Source of the DNA: JAAELZ01 sp965237485
GTDB taxonomy: Bacteria; Pseudomonadota; Gammaproteobacteria; Arenicellales; Poriferihabitantaceae
NCBI GenBank assembly: GCA_965237485.1
Contig: CBDEFQ010000009.1
Location: 1,302,001 to 1,366,000, forward strand
Reading direction: 5' to 3'
Length of the DNA: 64,000 nucleotides
Shown here: one piece after another, positions 9,349 through 18,418 of the stretch
Layout of the letters: each line of letters begins with the position of its first letter
How positions within the stretch are numbered: position 1 is the stretch's first letter
The notes under the pieces: model-generated
What the model was told of the DNA's origin: nothing
The model's input: the letters and a program-made list of their open reading frames with translations, nothing else
Databases searched by the model: none
Position numbers and translations under genes: made by a program

Positions 9349-9424
9349 AGGGTGCTAAATAAAAAATTAAAATCAGGAGGCGGCCCATTATTATTTATGG
9401 CCGCCCCTGTTCTTTAAATGGAGT

Positions 9425-10522
9425 TTACTTCGCTAACCAAGCGTTAAACTTCTCATCCATATCGTCACGGTTATCCGCCCACCACTCGTAGTTATAAAGT
9501 AGTGTGTGCTTAGCGTTATTAGGGTCAGTAGGCATGTGTGGTGCCATGTCGATACCTAATGTAGCGTGCTTACCCACTAGTGGAGCAGACGATGCACGTG
9601 TAGGACCATAAGAGATGTATTTCGCTTGGTCGGCCAGACGTTGTGTGTCTGTGGCGAACTTTACGAACTTCTTAACTTCTTCCATATCTGGTGCACCCTT
9701 AGGAATGATCCATCCGTCTAGGTCGAATATCTGCCAGTCCCACATCATACCAACAGGTTGCTTTTCTTCTTCGATCAAAGAAAACAAACGACCATTGTAC
9801 GTAGAACCCATTACCACTTCACCGTCAGCTAAAAGCTGAGGAGTCTGTGAACCTGATTCCCACCATACAACGCTGTCTTTGATGGTGCCTAGCTTAGCTA
9901 AAGCACGATCTACACCGCCATCAGCATCTAATACATCATAAACTTCAGCCGCAGGAACGCCGTCCGCGATTAATGCCCATTCTAGGTTACCGATAGGTTT
10001 CTTTTCTAAAGCGCGCTTGCCAGGAATTTTCTCCAAGTCAAAAACATCAGCGATAGTAGTTGGTGGCGTGTCGCCTACTAGGTCGGTTCGATATCCAAAA
10101 GTTGTTGAATAAACAATTTGTGGAATAAAGCACTCAGAAACGATTAAGTTGCCAAAATCCACAGAAGGCAGTGTACCGTCAGGCGCAGCAGCCAGTTCTG
10201 TATCGTGATCAATTACTTCGGCTAGGCCTTCATCGCATAAACGCATTGCATCAGCCGCAACCGCATCAACTAAGTGCCAATCCATCTTGCCAGCTTCACT
10301 CATCGCGCGAATTTTCGCTACAGCAGAGCCAGCTGAGTCGTCATTAACAATAGTAATGCCAGGATTGGCGGCCATATACGGATCGTGATAAGCACCTTGT
10401 TGGCTGGCTGTGTAAGCACCGCCCCAAGAAACAACAACCATTTCAGTGTCAGCAGTGGCTGTGCCCGCTGTACCCGCAGCAATAACGCTGGCGAGTAAAG
10501 TACGTTTAATTACAGTTTTCAT
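9425..10522 (-). CDS. Periplasmic solute-binding protein, PotD/family-1 type
   Basis: A 365-residue secreted binding protein. It has a Sec signal peptide (Lys/Arg start, hydrophobic ASVIAAGTAGTA, cleavage likely after ATA). The mature part starts with EMVVVSWGGAYTASQQ, a signature of polyamine-type binding proteins (PotD/PotF-like). It lies between the ATPase gene (103 bases upstream) and the permease genes. It would capture the substrate and deliver it to the PotB/PotC-like channel. The aromatic residues (WWESGSQT, WDWQIFDLDGW) resemble a cage for amine ligands, which is suggestive only. Confidence 0.86.
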   Translation of the reverse strand: MKTVIKRTLLASVIAAGTAGTATADTEMVVVSWGGAYTASQQGAYHDPYMAANPGITIVNDDSAGSAVAKIRAMSEAGKMDWHLVDAVAADAMRLCDEGLAEVIDHDTELAAAPDGTLPSVDFGNLIVSECFIPQIVYSTTFGYRTDLVGDTPPTTIADVFDLEKIPGKRALEKKPIGNLEWALIADGVPAAEVYDVLDADGGVDRALAKLGTIKDSVVWWESGSQTPQLLADGEVVMGSTYNGRLFSLIEEEKQPVGMMWDWQIFDLDGWIIPKGAPDMEEVKKFVKFATDTQRLADQAKYISYGPTRASSAPLVGKHATLGIDMAPHMPTDPNNAKHTLLYNYEWWADNRDDMDEKFNAWLAK

Positions 10523-10625
10523 TTTACTCCTCGATATAACAATAAAAATTAATCTGGCAGCCGTAATTGGTATCCAAAGCTGGGATTAATAGGGTTTATA
10601 CAACAATTTCGAAAACTGACATGCA

Positions 10626-11732
10626 TTAGCTTACTGAGATGTAATCTAGTGCTCGGCAGTCTTCAACATTCCAACCAACACTCACGTTATTGCCCACAAC
10701 CAAATGAGCATGAGCAGAAGCGTTAGGAATTTTGACAACAAACTCATCGTGACCACAAACAGAGATACGAGTGCGGATATGGTCGCCTAGGTAGATTAAC
10801 TCCTTCACCTCGGCGTTAAAAATATTCGGTAAGCCACCTGCTTCTGGTGCGATGGTGACGCGTTCTGGACGTAGCGAGAGGGTAGATTTATCTCCAACTT
10901 CAGCTATGTTGACTGGGTTTGCTTTGATTTCAAATTGGTTGTTCATTAAAATAGTACAACTATCTTCGTTCTTCGCTGAGATTTTTCCAACCAATGAATT
11001 ATTGTCACCTATAAAATTGGCAACGAAGGCGTTATCTGGCTCTTCATATAGCACTTCGGGTGGCGCTAGCTGTTGAATGACTCCGTCTTCGAATACAGCA
11101 ACCCGGTTTGACATAGTCAGTGCTTCGCTTTGATCGTGCGTTACATACAGTACCGTTACCCCTAAATCATCGTGAATATGCTTAATTTCATACTGCATTT
11201 GCTCGCGCAAATTTTTATCCAGTGCGCCCAAAGGCTCATCCATCAATACCAGTTCTGGGTCAAAAACCAGCGCACGGGCGACTGCAACGCGTTGTTGTTG
11301 ACCACCTGAAAGTTGAGCCGGACGACGGTCGGCAAAAGGGCCAAGCTGCACCATGTCTAGTGCTTTTTTGACACGTTCATCACGTTCAGATTTGCCAATC
11401 TTGCGTACTTCCAAAGGAAATGCCAGATTTTCGCCCACCGACATGTGGGGAAATAAGGCATAGTTCTGAAATACCATGCCGATGCCGCGTTTATGCGGAG
11501 GCACACTATTAATGGGCTTATCGTTTAAGTATATTTCACCGTGAGTGGCGGGCTCGAACCCGGCCAGCATCATTAAACAGGTAGTTTTGCCTGAACCTGA
11601 TGGGCCTAACATGGTTAAAAACTCGCCACGTTGCATGTCCAAGTTTAGGTTTTTAATGACGAGCATTTCGCCGTCATAACTTTTTTGGACGTCCTTGAAA
11701 TGGACTAAAGGATCACTATTAGATGATGACAT
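10626..11732 (-). CDS. ABC transporter ATPase, PotA type
   Basis: A 368-residue ATPase with Walker A GPSGSGKTT, Q-loop in MVFQNYALFPHM, signature LSGGQQQRVAVARAL, Walker B LVLMDEP and switch His in VTHDQSEA. After about residue 240 comes a TOBE regulatory domain (SLRPERVTIAPEAGG), as in PotA. It is the first gene of the - strand operon ATPase, binding protein, PotB, PotC, AOR, MoaD-like. Its promoter should lie in 11733-12059. Confidence 0.88.
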   Translation of the reverse strand: MSSSNSDPLVHFKDVQKSYDGEMLVIKNLNLDMQRGEFLTMLGPSGSGKTTCLMMLAGFEPATHGEIYLNDKPINSVPPHKRGIGMVFQNYALFPHMSVGENLAFPLEVRKIGKSERDERVKKALDMVQLGPFADRRPAQLSGGQQQRVAVARALVFDPELVLMDEPLGALDKNLREQMQYEIKHIHDDLGVTVLYVTHDQSEALTMSNRVAVFEDGVIQQLAPPEVLYEEPDNAFVANFIGDNNSLVGKISAKNEDSCTILMNNQFEIKANPVNIAEVGDKSTLSLRPERVTIAPEAGGLPNIFNAEVKELIYLGDHIRTRISVCGHDEFVVKIPNASAHAHLVVGNNVSVGWNVEDCRALDYISVS

Positions 11733-12059
11733 ACTGAATTGTTTTTATAAGGGTTGAAACAAAAACGAAAACCGTTACATTTTCTGGACGCATAACGACT
11801 ATGCTCTTTCGTATGACCCTACGGTAGCCTATCCTTTTTTTGATGTCAAATTTAAAACCCATACAGCAGCACAATGGCACTTAAAATGGCGCAAACGTGT
11901 ATGTCTGCTGGTTTTTGGCGCACTGTGTACGTGGTAGCCTTAGGATTAATCGTATTTAAATATGATGAAACAAAATAACGTCCTCTAGCTATAAAGTTTA
12001 GCTACTTCGCGCCTAAACGGTAGCGCATCTGAGTTAGAAAACCCAAATCGCCGTCCGCC
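11733..12059. other. Intergenic region upstream of the importer operon
   Basis: About 330 bases between the importer ATPase gene and the acyltransferase pseudogene. Short open frames exist (for example a 34-codon frame from 11874 on + with a hydrophobic C-terminus), but none has a convincing homologue or start signal. The importer promoter is presumably here; I could not fix -35/-10 boxes with confidence. Confidence 0.5.
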
Positions 12060-13097
12060 TCATCTAAGCAGGGATTTAGGTTCAGCAACTCGAGTAATAA
12101 AATAAGCAACCAAAATCAATAAAATAATTTCCGGGTACTGGGAGTAAGAACGCGGGGACATTAATGCCTGTCGCATGCAGCTGTACTATCATCGAAACCA
12201 TGGCATTTTCGTGAATAAGATAAAGCGGGTAACTTACTGCGCCCAGAAACAGCAGAGCACGTGAACTTAAAATTCTTTGTACGCTACTACTAAGCAGTGC
12301 AACGGCAAACAATACACCTATGCCTATGCCTATGCCCATAATGGCTGGGCGCATTTCAAAGCGCATATCTAAAACAAACAAAGAGCATACTAAGCTTAAC
12401 GCGCATGCTGCAACAAACCACGCTTTGTTTTTGGTGAGGTAAAAATAGTAAAAAAGTGCGCCTATCGCAAACCAGCCAAAATATCTAAGTGACAGTTGTT
12501 CAGTAATGTACTTGAGCTTTCCTATGGCTGTGGCGCTTAAGCCAAAATCATGCAAATTTATGGCTAGGGTAAAGGAAAAGGCGGCTACTAAAGATCACAG
12601 CAATGCGTTGCGGCCTTTGAAAAAATAAATTAGTGCGGCGAAGACGTAAAATTTCATCTCGACGTATAATGACCAAAATGCAAATTCAATGCCGTCGAAA
12701 TGCTGACCAATAAGCCCGCTCCACCACCGTGAGTCTATAAATGTTAAGCCGGGTAACAAATTAATAACTTGCAATGGGCCTCGCGGGCCTTCGTTGAAAA
12801 GATAACTGCTTACAAAAACTAAAAGTGAGGCCACTAGCATAGCCGGGAACAATCTAATCCATCGCCTGCGCATAAATTCGCCAAGCCTTTACACTTTTCG
12901 AGTGTCATGAGTATGACAAAACCTGAAATAATGAAAAACAGATATACACCCAACCAGCCTTCTTGCACGATAAGCTAGCCCGCATATTGTTTCTCATAGG
13001 GAACTATCTTTGTCCAGCGAGCGAACGCGTGAAACAGGATGACCAATAATATTGCCACCCCACGTAAGCCGTCCAAAAATTCAATCCGTGACTTCAT
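12060..13097 (-). pseudogene. Acyltransferase-3 (OafA-like) membrane protein, multiply disrupted
   Basis: Reading the - strand from ATG at 13097 gives MKSRIEFLDGLRGVAILLV, the classic start of acyltransferase-3 proteins that O-acylate surface polysaccharides. An in-frame TAG follows about 40 codons later. The frame then resumes with EGWLGVYLFFIISGFVIL, shifts near 12880 into MRRRWIRLFPAM, meets an in-frame TGA at 12595-12597, continues in the same frame to about 12110 (FLGAVSYPLYLIHE), and shifts again before the last membrane segment (ILLILVAYFITRVAEPKSL). That is two nonsense codons and two frameshifts. The family is recognisable throughout, but no full product can be made. Confidence 0.85.
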
Positions 13098-13348
13098 TAT
13101 ATATACAAATAATTATGCCAAGCTCACCGTAATAAAGCTTGTCGGCAAAGTAGATGGTGGTTAAAAAAGGGTAAAGCCTTATGCTTATTCTAATCTGGAA
13201 TGGCTTTAAATCTAGGGCTCGATCCTATCAGCTATGGGTGACTACAACGTGAATTTATTGTCGCGATTTATTAGGAATGGGCAGAGTAATTAAGGAGTGG
13301 TTAGTCTAACTTTAGACATTTCGGCAACTTCGCTACTGATTGTTCGGT

Positions 13349-13867
13349 TTAGTCCCAATTTTGCGCAGCAGAAATATCTACACCTAAATCATCAGGGCTT
13401 TGTAAATTATCCTCATTCGCAAGAAATTCAGCATCTTCCTCGGTGAATTCCCTACGTTCGCGCCTTTCTAACAAACTCATCGCGATTTCTACGAAGTCGT
13501 ACTCCGTGACAATACCCACTAACTTGCCCTCATCCAAAACAGGTAAGCAACCGTGTCTAGAATTGTGGATGTATTGGGCTGCTTTAAGCGTACCCGCTGT
13601 CGGTGAAATAGTAACGACATCAGTCACCATAATATCGCCGAGTAAGGTGGAATCATAATCTGAATTCCTTTCGCTGCGCAAACTAGAACTGTTTGCAGCA
13701 AGCACATCGCGATGGCTAATAATGCCAATTAATTGATCTGCTTTATCTACGATAGGAATGTGGTGAATGTGTTTATCACCCATTAAACGATTGGCGTCTG
13801 CCAATGTGTTACTCGCTTTTAGCCTGAGCGGTTCAGGCGTCATGATAGATTCAACACTTATCATCAT
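13349..13867 (-). CDS. CBS-domain-pair protein
   Basis: A 172-residue soluble protein made of two CBS domains (about residues 5-60 and 78-133, with IMTPEPL, HIPIVDKADQLIGIISHRDV and CLPVLDEGKLVGIVTEYDF). These form a Bateman module that usually binds adenine nucleotides. The acidic C-terminal tail (EFTEEDAEFLANED) is extra. Stand-alone CBS proteins act as energy or redox sensors, but no partner is evident next to it. The second of the two initial Met codons may be the true start. Confidence 0.85.
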   Translation of the reverse strand: MMISVESIMTPEPLRLKASNTLADANRLMGDKHIHHIPIVDKADQLIGIISHRDVLAANSSSLRSERNSDYDSTLLGDIMVTDVVTISPTAGTLKAAQYIHNSRHGCLPVLDEGKLVGIVTEYDFVEIAMSLLERRERREFTEEDAEFLANEDNLQSPDDLGVDISAAQNWD

Positions 13868-13956
13868 TGCACCTCAGTAGCGTAGAGCTTACCCAGTGTA
13901 GTCCTATCTTGGTGCTGGCGCAAGGCGTAGTCTTGTCCATGTTACGAGTAAATTAT

Positions 13957-15308
13957 CTGTCCTGATAATTAGCAAATAAACTGTCCGGATTTATCCTCCT
14001 CCCTTTTGGGAAGTGAGATGAGCCAGATAGTATTTCTAAATAAGGTAAAACAGATGAGATTTGAAGAAGCATATGAAGGTTATCAAGCTAAACGACTATC
14101 ACCAGCGGATGCGGCCACAATACGGGGTGTTTGTGATCGAAGTTTTCGTAGGTACATTAATAAGTACGAAGAATCAGGATTGGATGGGCGGTTAGATCAG
14201 CGACTCAATCAGCCCTCACACAGGCGGGCACCCGTAGACGAAATGATCAAGCTACAAGACCTATACTCAACACGCTATCAAGGCTGGAATGTGCGCCACT
14301 TCCATACATGGTATCAACGCGAGCACCAAGGTAAGCGTAGCTACAGTTGGGTTAAGAATAAGCTACAAAGCGCAGACCTGGTGCGTAAATCTAAAACACG
14401 CGGCCCTCACCGCATTAAACGTCTACCTGGCGCCTTGCCAGGTATGATGATTCACCAGGATGGCAGTACTCACCAATGGGTACCTGATGTGTCTTGGGAC
14501 TTAATCGTCACCCTGGATGATGCCACCAATAAGCATTATTCCATGCGCTTTGTCGAAGAGGAAGGCACGCACAGCAGCTTGCTTGGGGTTAAAGATGTAC
14601 TTAAGGTGAAGGGGCTATTCTGTTCGTTTTACTCTGACCGAGGCAGCCACTATTGGCATACGCCTGAGGCTGGCGGCAAGGTGGATAAGAATGGCCCAAC
14701 TCAATTTGGGTTGGCGATGAAGAGATTAGGCATTGGCATGATAGCGGCTTATTCTCCTGAAGCCAGAGGCCGTTCCGAACGTGCGTTTGGCACACACCAA
14801 GGGCGATTACCGAACGAGCTTGCGTTGATGGGTATCACTGGCATGCAAGCGGCTAATAAATACCTTAGAGATCATTATATGCCCAGACACAATAAAGAAT
14901 TCAGTCATCCAGCTAGAGAGCAAGGCAGCGCCTTTGTGCCACTTGCGGGCATCGATCTTGACGATTATCTATGCGAACAGTACGAGCGTGTGGTGGGTAA
15001 AGACAACAGCGTACAGTTTGAGACGCTGTCTCTGCAGCTACCTAAAGATCAACACCGCTATCATTACGTCAAAGCTAAAGTAAAAGTATCGCGCCACCTT
15101 GATGGCTCATTGTCGATTGATCATGGTCCAAGGCGATTAGGCCGATACACAGCCGATGGAATACTGGTGCAACAAAAACAGATTAAGAGCAAAGTTGCGT
15201 AACCGGGCTTCGCAATTTGCCGCCGATGAATTCATTACGGGCTACGCCCTTCACTCATTCATCGGCAATAACTAAAGCGGACAGACTATGTGTTAATAAT
15301 CCGGACAG
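13957..15308 (+). mobile_element. ISNCY/IS1202-like insertion sequence
   Basis: About 1.35 kb with imperfect inverted ends. The left end, CTGTCCTGATAATTAG, then a second TGTCCGGAT block about 30 bases inward, matches the reverse of the right end, where CCGGACAG at 15301-15308 is preceded by a GGACAG block about 28 bases inward. Each end therefore carries two TGTCC motifs. One complete transposase gene lies inside. The element sits about 180 bases upstream of the first collagen-like gene. Confidence 0.75.
14018..15202 (+). CDS. ISNCY-family DDE transposase
   Basis: A ~394-residue transposase. A helix-turn-helix N-terminus (ADAATIRGVCDRSFRRYI) precedes an rve-type core with MIHQDGSTH (first Asp), FYSDRGSHYW (second Asp) and ARGRSERAFGTHQ (Glu), the DDE triad. 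ATG 14018 is chosen over TTG 14006 because a GGGAAG stretch lies just upstream. The frame is intact, so the element could be active. This arrangement (D-G-S-T-H, D-R-G-S-H, R-S-E-R) is typical of the ISNCY/IS1202 group. Confidence 0.85.
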   Translation: MSQIVFLNKVKQMRFEEAYEGYQAKRLSPADAATIRGVCDRSFRRYINKYEESGLDGRLDQRLNQPSHRRAPVDEMIKLQDLYSTRYQGWNVRHFHTWYQREHQGKRSYSWVKNKLQSADLVRKSKTRGPHRIKRLPGALPGMMIHQDGSTHQWVPDVSWDLIVTLDDATNKHYSMRFVEEEGTHSSLLGVKDVLKVKGLFCSFYSDRGSHYWHTPEAGGKVDKNGPTQFGLAMKRLGIGMIAAYSPEARGRSERAFGTHQGRLPNELALMGITGMQAANKYLRDHYMPRHNKEFSHPAREQGSAFVPLAGIDLDDYLCEQYERVVGKDNSVQFETLSLQLPKDQHRYHYVKAKVKVSRHLDGSLSIDHGPRRLGRYTADGILVQQKQIKSKVA

Positions 15309-15340
15309 TTCTATTTACTTCTAACAACAATGATTTATAA

Positions 15341-15388
15341 TGCGATAATGCGATAATGCGATAATGCGATAATGCGATAATGCGATAG
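15341..15388 (+). repeat. 8-bp microsatellite (TGCGATAA)n upstream of collagen-like gene 1
   Basis: Five perfect TGCGATAA units followed by TGCGATAG, six in all, placed 33 bases inside the IS end and ~100 bases before the ATG of the first collagen-like gene. An 8-base unit is not a multiple of three and could change promoter spacing by slippage. Confidence 0.9.
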
Positions 15389-15486
15389 CCCTGGTAAAAT
15401 ATAGCTCTTTATATTTAGACGGGTATAGTGTAATATTTGTTGTAATTTGGAGCAGGTTAAGGTTAATAAGGAAAATTTGGCGGGTT

Positions 15487-16530
15487 ATGAAAAAAACAAT
15501 CGAAAACATGAAAGATAGCGAAAACATGAAAGATAGCGAAAACATGAAAGATAGCGGGTCAGATGTAAAGCAATCAGACACTAAAAAAACTAGCAGGCGA
15601 AGATCGATAGCCAGTATCGCTGTGTTAGGTGGGGCGGGTGCAACGGAGTGGGGTAAACCTATTATCTCCAGCGTAATTCTCCCCGCGCATGCACAATCGA
15701 GCGTTACAACGACTGCTGCCCCAGCTACAACGACTGCTGCCACAGCTACAACGACTGCTGCCACAGCTACAACGACCGCTACGCCTGCAACGACCGCTGC
15801 GCCTGTAACGACTGCTGCGCCTGCAACGACCGCGGCGCCTGCAACGACTGCTGTGCCTACAACGACCGCGGCGCCTACAACGACTGCTGCGCCTGCAACG
15901 ACCGCGGTGCCTACAACGACCGCGGCGCCTACAACGACTGCTGCGCCTGCAACGACCGCGGCGCCTACAACGACCGCTGCGCCTACAACGACTGCGGCGC
16001 CTACAACGACCGCGGTGCCTACAACGACCGCTGCGCCTACAACGACCGCGGTGCCTACAACGACCGCTGCGCCTACAACGACTGCGGCGCCTACAACGAC
16101 CGCGGCGCCTACAACGACCGCTGCGCCTACAACGACCGCGGCGCCTACAACGACCGCGGTGCCTACAACGACTGCTGCGCCTACAACGACTGCTGCGCCT
16201 ACAACGACCGCGGCGCCTACAACGACCGCTGCGCCTACAACGACCGCGGCGCCTACAACGACTGCTGTGCCTACAACGTGCCCCCCTGGTATTAAAGGTG
16301 AACCAGGTGCCAAAGGTACCCAAGGTGCCCGAGGTGCCAAGGGTATCGCAGGTAGGCCAGGCCAGCCCGGTGGGGAAGGCCAACCGGGCGGGCCAGGTGA
16401 GGACGGTGGGGAAGGCAAACCGGGAACCTCGCCAGACAGATTTCCTGAGTGCCCCATCGGTGGAACGGGTGACAAAGGTGCAAGGGGTGACAAAGGTGAG
16501 AAGGGTGGGACAGGTGACCCGGGTGTGTGA
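15487..16530 (+). CDS. Secreted mucin-like/collagen-like repeat protein, paralogue 1
   Basis: A 347-residue protein built of blocks. Residues 1-25 carry three NMKDSE-type hexapeptides. Residues ~35-68 form a leader with RRRSIASIAVLGG, WGKPIISSV and LPAHAQ, likely exported with cleavage after AHA and possibly Tat-dependent (twin Arg). Residues 74-264 are about 32 units of TTTAAP/TTTAVP. From 265 a collagen-like Gly-X-Y region is bracketed by two Cys-Pro motifs (TCPPGIKG and ECPIGG) and ends in GDPGV. There is no C-terminal anchor. Collagen-like triplets usually trimerise, and Thr/Pro tracts are often glycosylated; a surface fibre, stalk or matrix role is inference. The weak SD AAGGA lies 13-14 bases before ATG. 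It is the only paralogue without the ~170-bp repeat in front of it. Confidence 0.8.
   Translation: MKKTIENMKDSENMKDSENMKDSGSDVKQSDTKKTSRRRSIASIAVLGGAGATEWGKPIISSVILPAHAQSSVTTTAAPATTTAATATTTAATATTTATPATTAAPVTTAAPATTAAPATTAVPTTTAAPTTTAAPATTAVPTTTAAPTTTAAPATTAAPTTTAAPTTTAAPTTTAVPTTTAAPTTTAVPTTTAAPTTTAAPTTTAAPTTTAAPTTTAAPTTTAVPTTTAAPTTTAAPTTTAAPTTTAAPTTTAAPTTTAVPTTCPPGIKGEPGAKGTQGARGAKGIAGRPGQPGGEGQPGGPGEDGGEGKPGTSPDRFPECPIGGTGDKGARGDKGEKGGTGDPGV
15706..16278 (+). repeat. 18-bp minisatellite, ~32 units (paralogue 1)
   Basis: Units of ACAACGACCGCGGCGCCT and variants, each encoding Thr-Thr-Thr-Ala-Ala-Pro or Thr-Thr-Thr-Ala-Val-Pro. The first few units are less regular (GCTGCCACAGCT variants), as if the older 5' end escaped homogenisation. 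Both CCGCGG and GGCGCC are palindromes, so strand slippage and hairpins are likely. Confidence 0.95.
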
Positions 16531-16705
16531 GAGTGTGAATCAGCTGCCGCTGCCGCAGTTTAACCAGATGTTCTGCTCGACTTTTAAGCCCAGTACATCT
16601 GAAACCTACGGTTGAGACGTGAAAACCGTATATAATGGATGAGTTATCAATACGGTTAACGGGTCTGTGTGACTATTCCGTTCGCATAAGGAAAACTTGG
16701 CGGGT
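16531..16705 (+). repeat. Intergenic repeat copy 1 (3' UTR to next start)
   Basis: About 175 bases between collagen-like genes 1 and 2, nearly identical to 18459-18627 and 21196-21370. It contains TATATAATGG near 16628-16637 (possible -10), and ACGGTT, AACCGTAT and ATACGGTT blocks that can form two mutually exclusive hairpins. It also holds the AAGGAAAA...GGCGGGT translation start region. Confidence 0.9.
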
Positions 16706-18418
16706 ATGAAAAAACAATCAATCGAAAACATGAAAGATAGCGAAAACATGAAAGATAGCGAAAACATGAAAGATAGCGGGTCAGATGTAAAGCAATCAGA
16801 CACTGAAAAAATTAGCAAGCGAAGATCGATAGCCAGTATCGCTGTGTTAGGTGGGGCGGAGTGGAGTAAACCTATTATCTCCAGCGTAATTCTCCCCGCG
16901 CATGCACAATCGAGCGTTACAACGACTGCTGCCCCAGCTACAACGACTGCTGCCCCAGCTACAACGACCGCTACGCCTGCAACGACCGCTGCGCCTGCAA
17001 CGACCGCTGCGCCTGTAACGACTGCTGCGCCTGCAACGACCGCTGCGCCTGCAACGACTGCCGCCCCAGCTACAACGTGCCCCCCTGGTATTAAAGGTGG
17101 AACAGGTACCAAAGGTACCAAAGGTACACTAGGTGCCAAGGGTGTCATAGGTGGGCCAGGCGAGGACGGTAGGGAAGGCAAACCGGGCGGGCCAGGTGAG
17201 GACGGTGGGGAAGGCAAACCGGGAACCCCGCCAGAAGAATTTCCTGATTGCCCCCCCGGTGCAAAGGGTGACCCAGGTGAACAGGGTGACAAAGGTGAGA
17301 AGGGTGGGACAGGTGACCCGGGGGTGCCTACAACGACCGCGGCGCCTACAACGACCGCGGCACCTACAACGACCGCGGCGCCTACAACGACCGCGGTGCC
17401 TACAACGACCGCGGTGCCTACAACGACCGCGGCGCCTACAACGACCGCGGCGCCTACAACGACCGCGGCACCTACAACGACCGCGGTGCCTACAACGACC
17501 GCGGCGCCTACAACGACCGCGGCACCTACAACGACCGCGGCACCTACAACGACCGCGGTGCCTACAACGACTGCGGTGCCTACAACGACCGCGGTGCCTA
17601 CAACGACTGCGGTGCCTACAACGACTGCGGTGCCTACAACGACCGCGGTGCCTACAACGACCGCGGTGCCTACAACGACCGCGGTGCCTACAACGACTGC
17701 GGCGCCTACAACGACCGCGGCGCCTACAACGACTGCGGCGCCTACAACGACCGCGGCGCCTACAACGACCGCGGCACCTACAACGACCGCGGTGCCTACA
17801 ACGACCGCGGCACCTACAACGACCGCGGCGCCTACAACGACCGCGGTGCCTACAACGACCGCGGCACCTACAACGACCGCGGCACCTACAACGACCGCGG
17901 CACCTACAACGACCGCGGTGCCTACAACGACCGCGGTGCCTACAACGACCGCGGCGCCTACAACGACCGCGGCGCCTACAACGACCGCGGCGCCTACAAC
18001 GACCGCGGCGCCTACAACGACCGCGGCGCCTACAACGACCGCTACGCCTACAACGACCGCTGCGCCTACAACGACCGCGGTGCCTACAACGACCGCGGCA
18101 CCTACAACGACCGCGGTGCCTACAACGACTGCGGTGCCTACAACGACTGCGGTGCCTACAACGACTGCGGTGCCTACAACGACTGCGGTGCCTACAACGA
18201 CCGCGGTGCCTACAACGACCGCGGTGCCTACAACGACTGCGGCGCCTACAACGACTGCGGCGCCTACAACGACCGCGGCGCCTACAACGACCGCTGCGCC
18301 TACAACGACCGCGGTGCCTACAACGACCGCGGTGCCTACAACGACCGCGGCGCCTACAACGACCGCGGCGCCTACAACGACCGCTACGCCTACAACGACC
18401 GCTGCGCCTACAGGGTGA
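16706..18418 (+). CDS. Secreted mucin-like/collagen-like repeat protein, paralogue 2 (double repeat tract)
   Basis: The start ATG is at 16706; upstream TTG is less likely. It has the same leader as paralogue 1 (three NMKDS units, RRSIASIAVLGG, LPAHAQ). Then come a short Thr/Ala/Pro tract (~9 units), a Cys-bracketed collagen module (TCPPGIKG to DCPPGAKG, ending GDPG) and, unusually, a second tract of ~60 TTTAAP/TTTAVP units running to the stop. The protein ends APTG. The collagen tail that follows the array in the DNA (GDKGEKGGTGDPGE, to 18458) is in another frame and is not made. The array is flanked by a 44-bp direct duplication (17281-17324, 18410-18453). This explains the odd C-terminus as a rearrangement. 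The role is as for paralogue 1. Confidence 0.78.
   Translation: MKKQSIENMKDSENMKDSENMKDSGSDVKQSDTEKISKRRSIASIAVLGGAEWSKPIISSVILPAHAQSSVTTTAAPATTTAAPATTTATPATTAAPATTAAPVTTAAPATTAAPATTAAPATTCPPGIKGGTGTKGTKGTLGAKGVIGGPGEDGREGKPGGPGEDGGEGKPGTPPEEFPDCPPGAKGDPGEQGDKGEKGGTGDPGVPTTTAAPTTTAAPTTTAAPTTTAVPTTTAVPTTTAAPTTTAAPTTTAAPTTTAVPTTTAAPTTTAAPTTTAAPTTTAVPTTTAVPTTTAVPTTTAVPTTTAVPTTTAVPTTTAVPTTTAVPTTTAAPTTTAAPTTTAAPTTTAAPTTTAAPTTTAVPTTTAAPTTTAAPTTTAVPTTTAAPTTTAAPTTTAAPTTTAVPTTTAVPTTTAAPTTTAAPTTTAAPTTTAAPTTTAAPTTTATPTTTAAPTTTAVPTTTAAPTTTAVPTTTAVPTTTAVPTTTAVPTTTAVPTTTAVPTTTAVPTTTAAPTTTAAPTTTAAPTTTAAPTTTAVPTTTAVPTTTAAPTTTAAPTTTATPTTTAAPTG
16919..17077 (+). repeat. 18-bp minisatellite, ~9 units (paralogue 2, first tract)
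   Basis: Short tract between the leader and the first Cys of paralogue 2, mostly ATTAAP-type units (GCA/GCT at the first codon), like the tract of paralogue 4. Confidence 0.92.
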
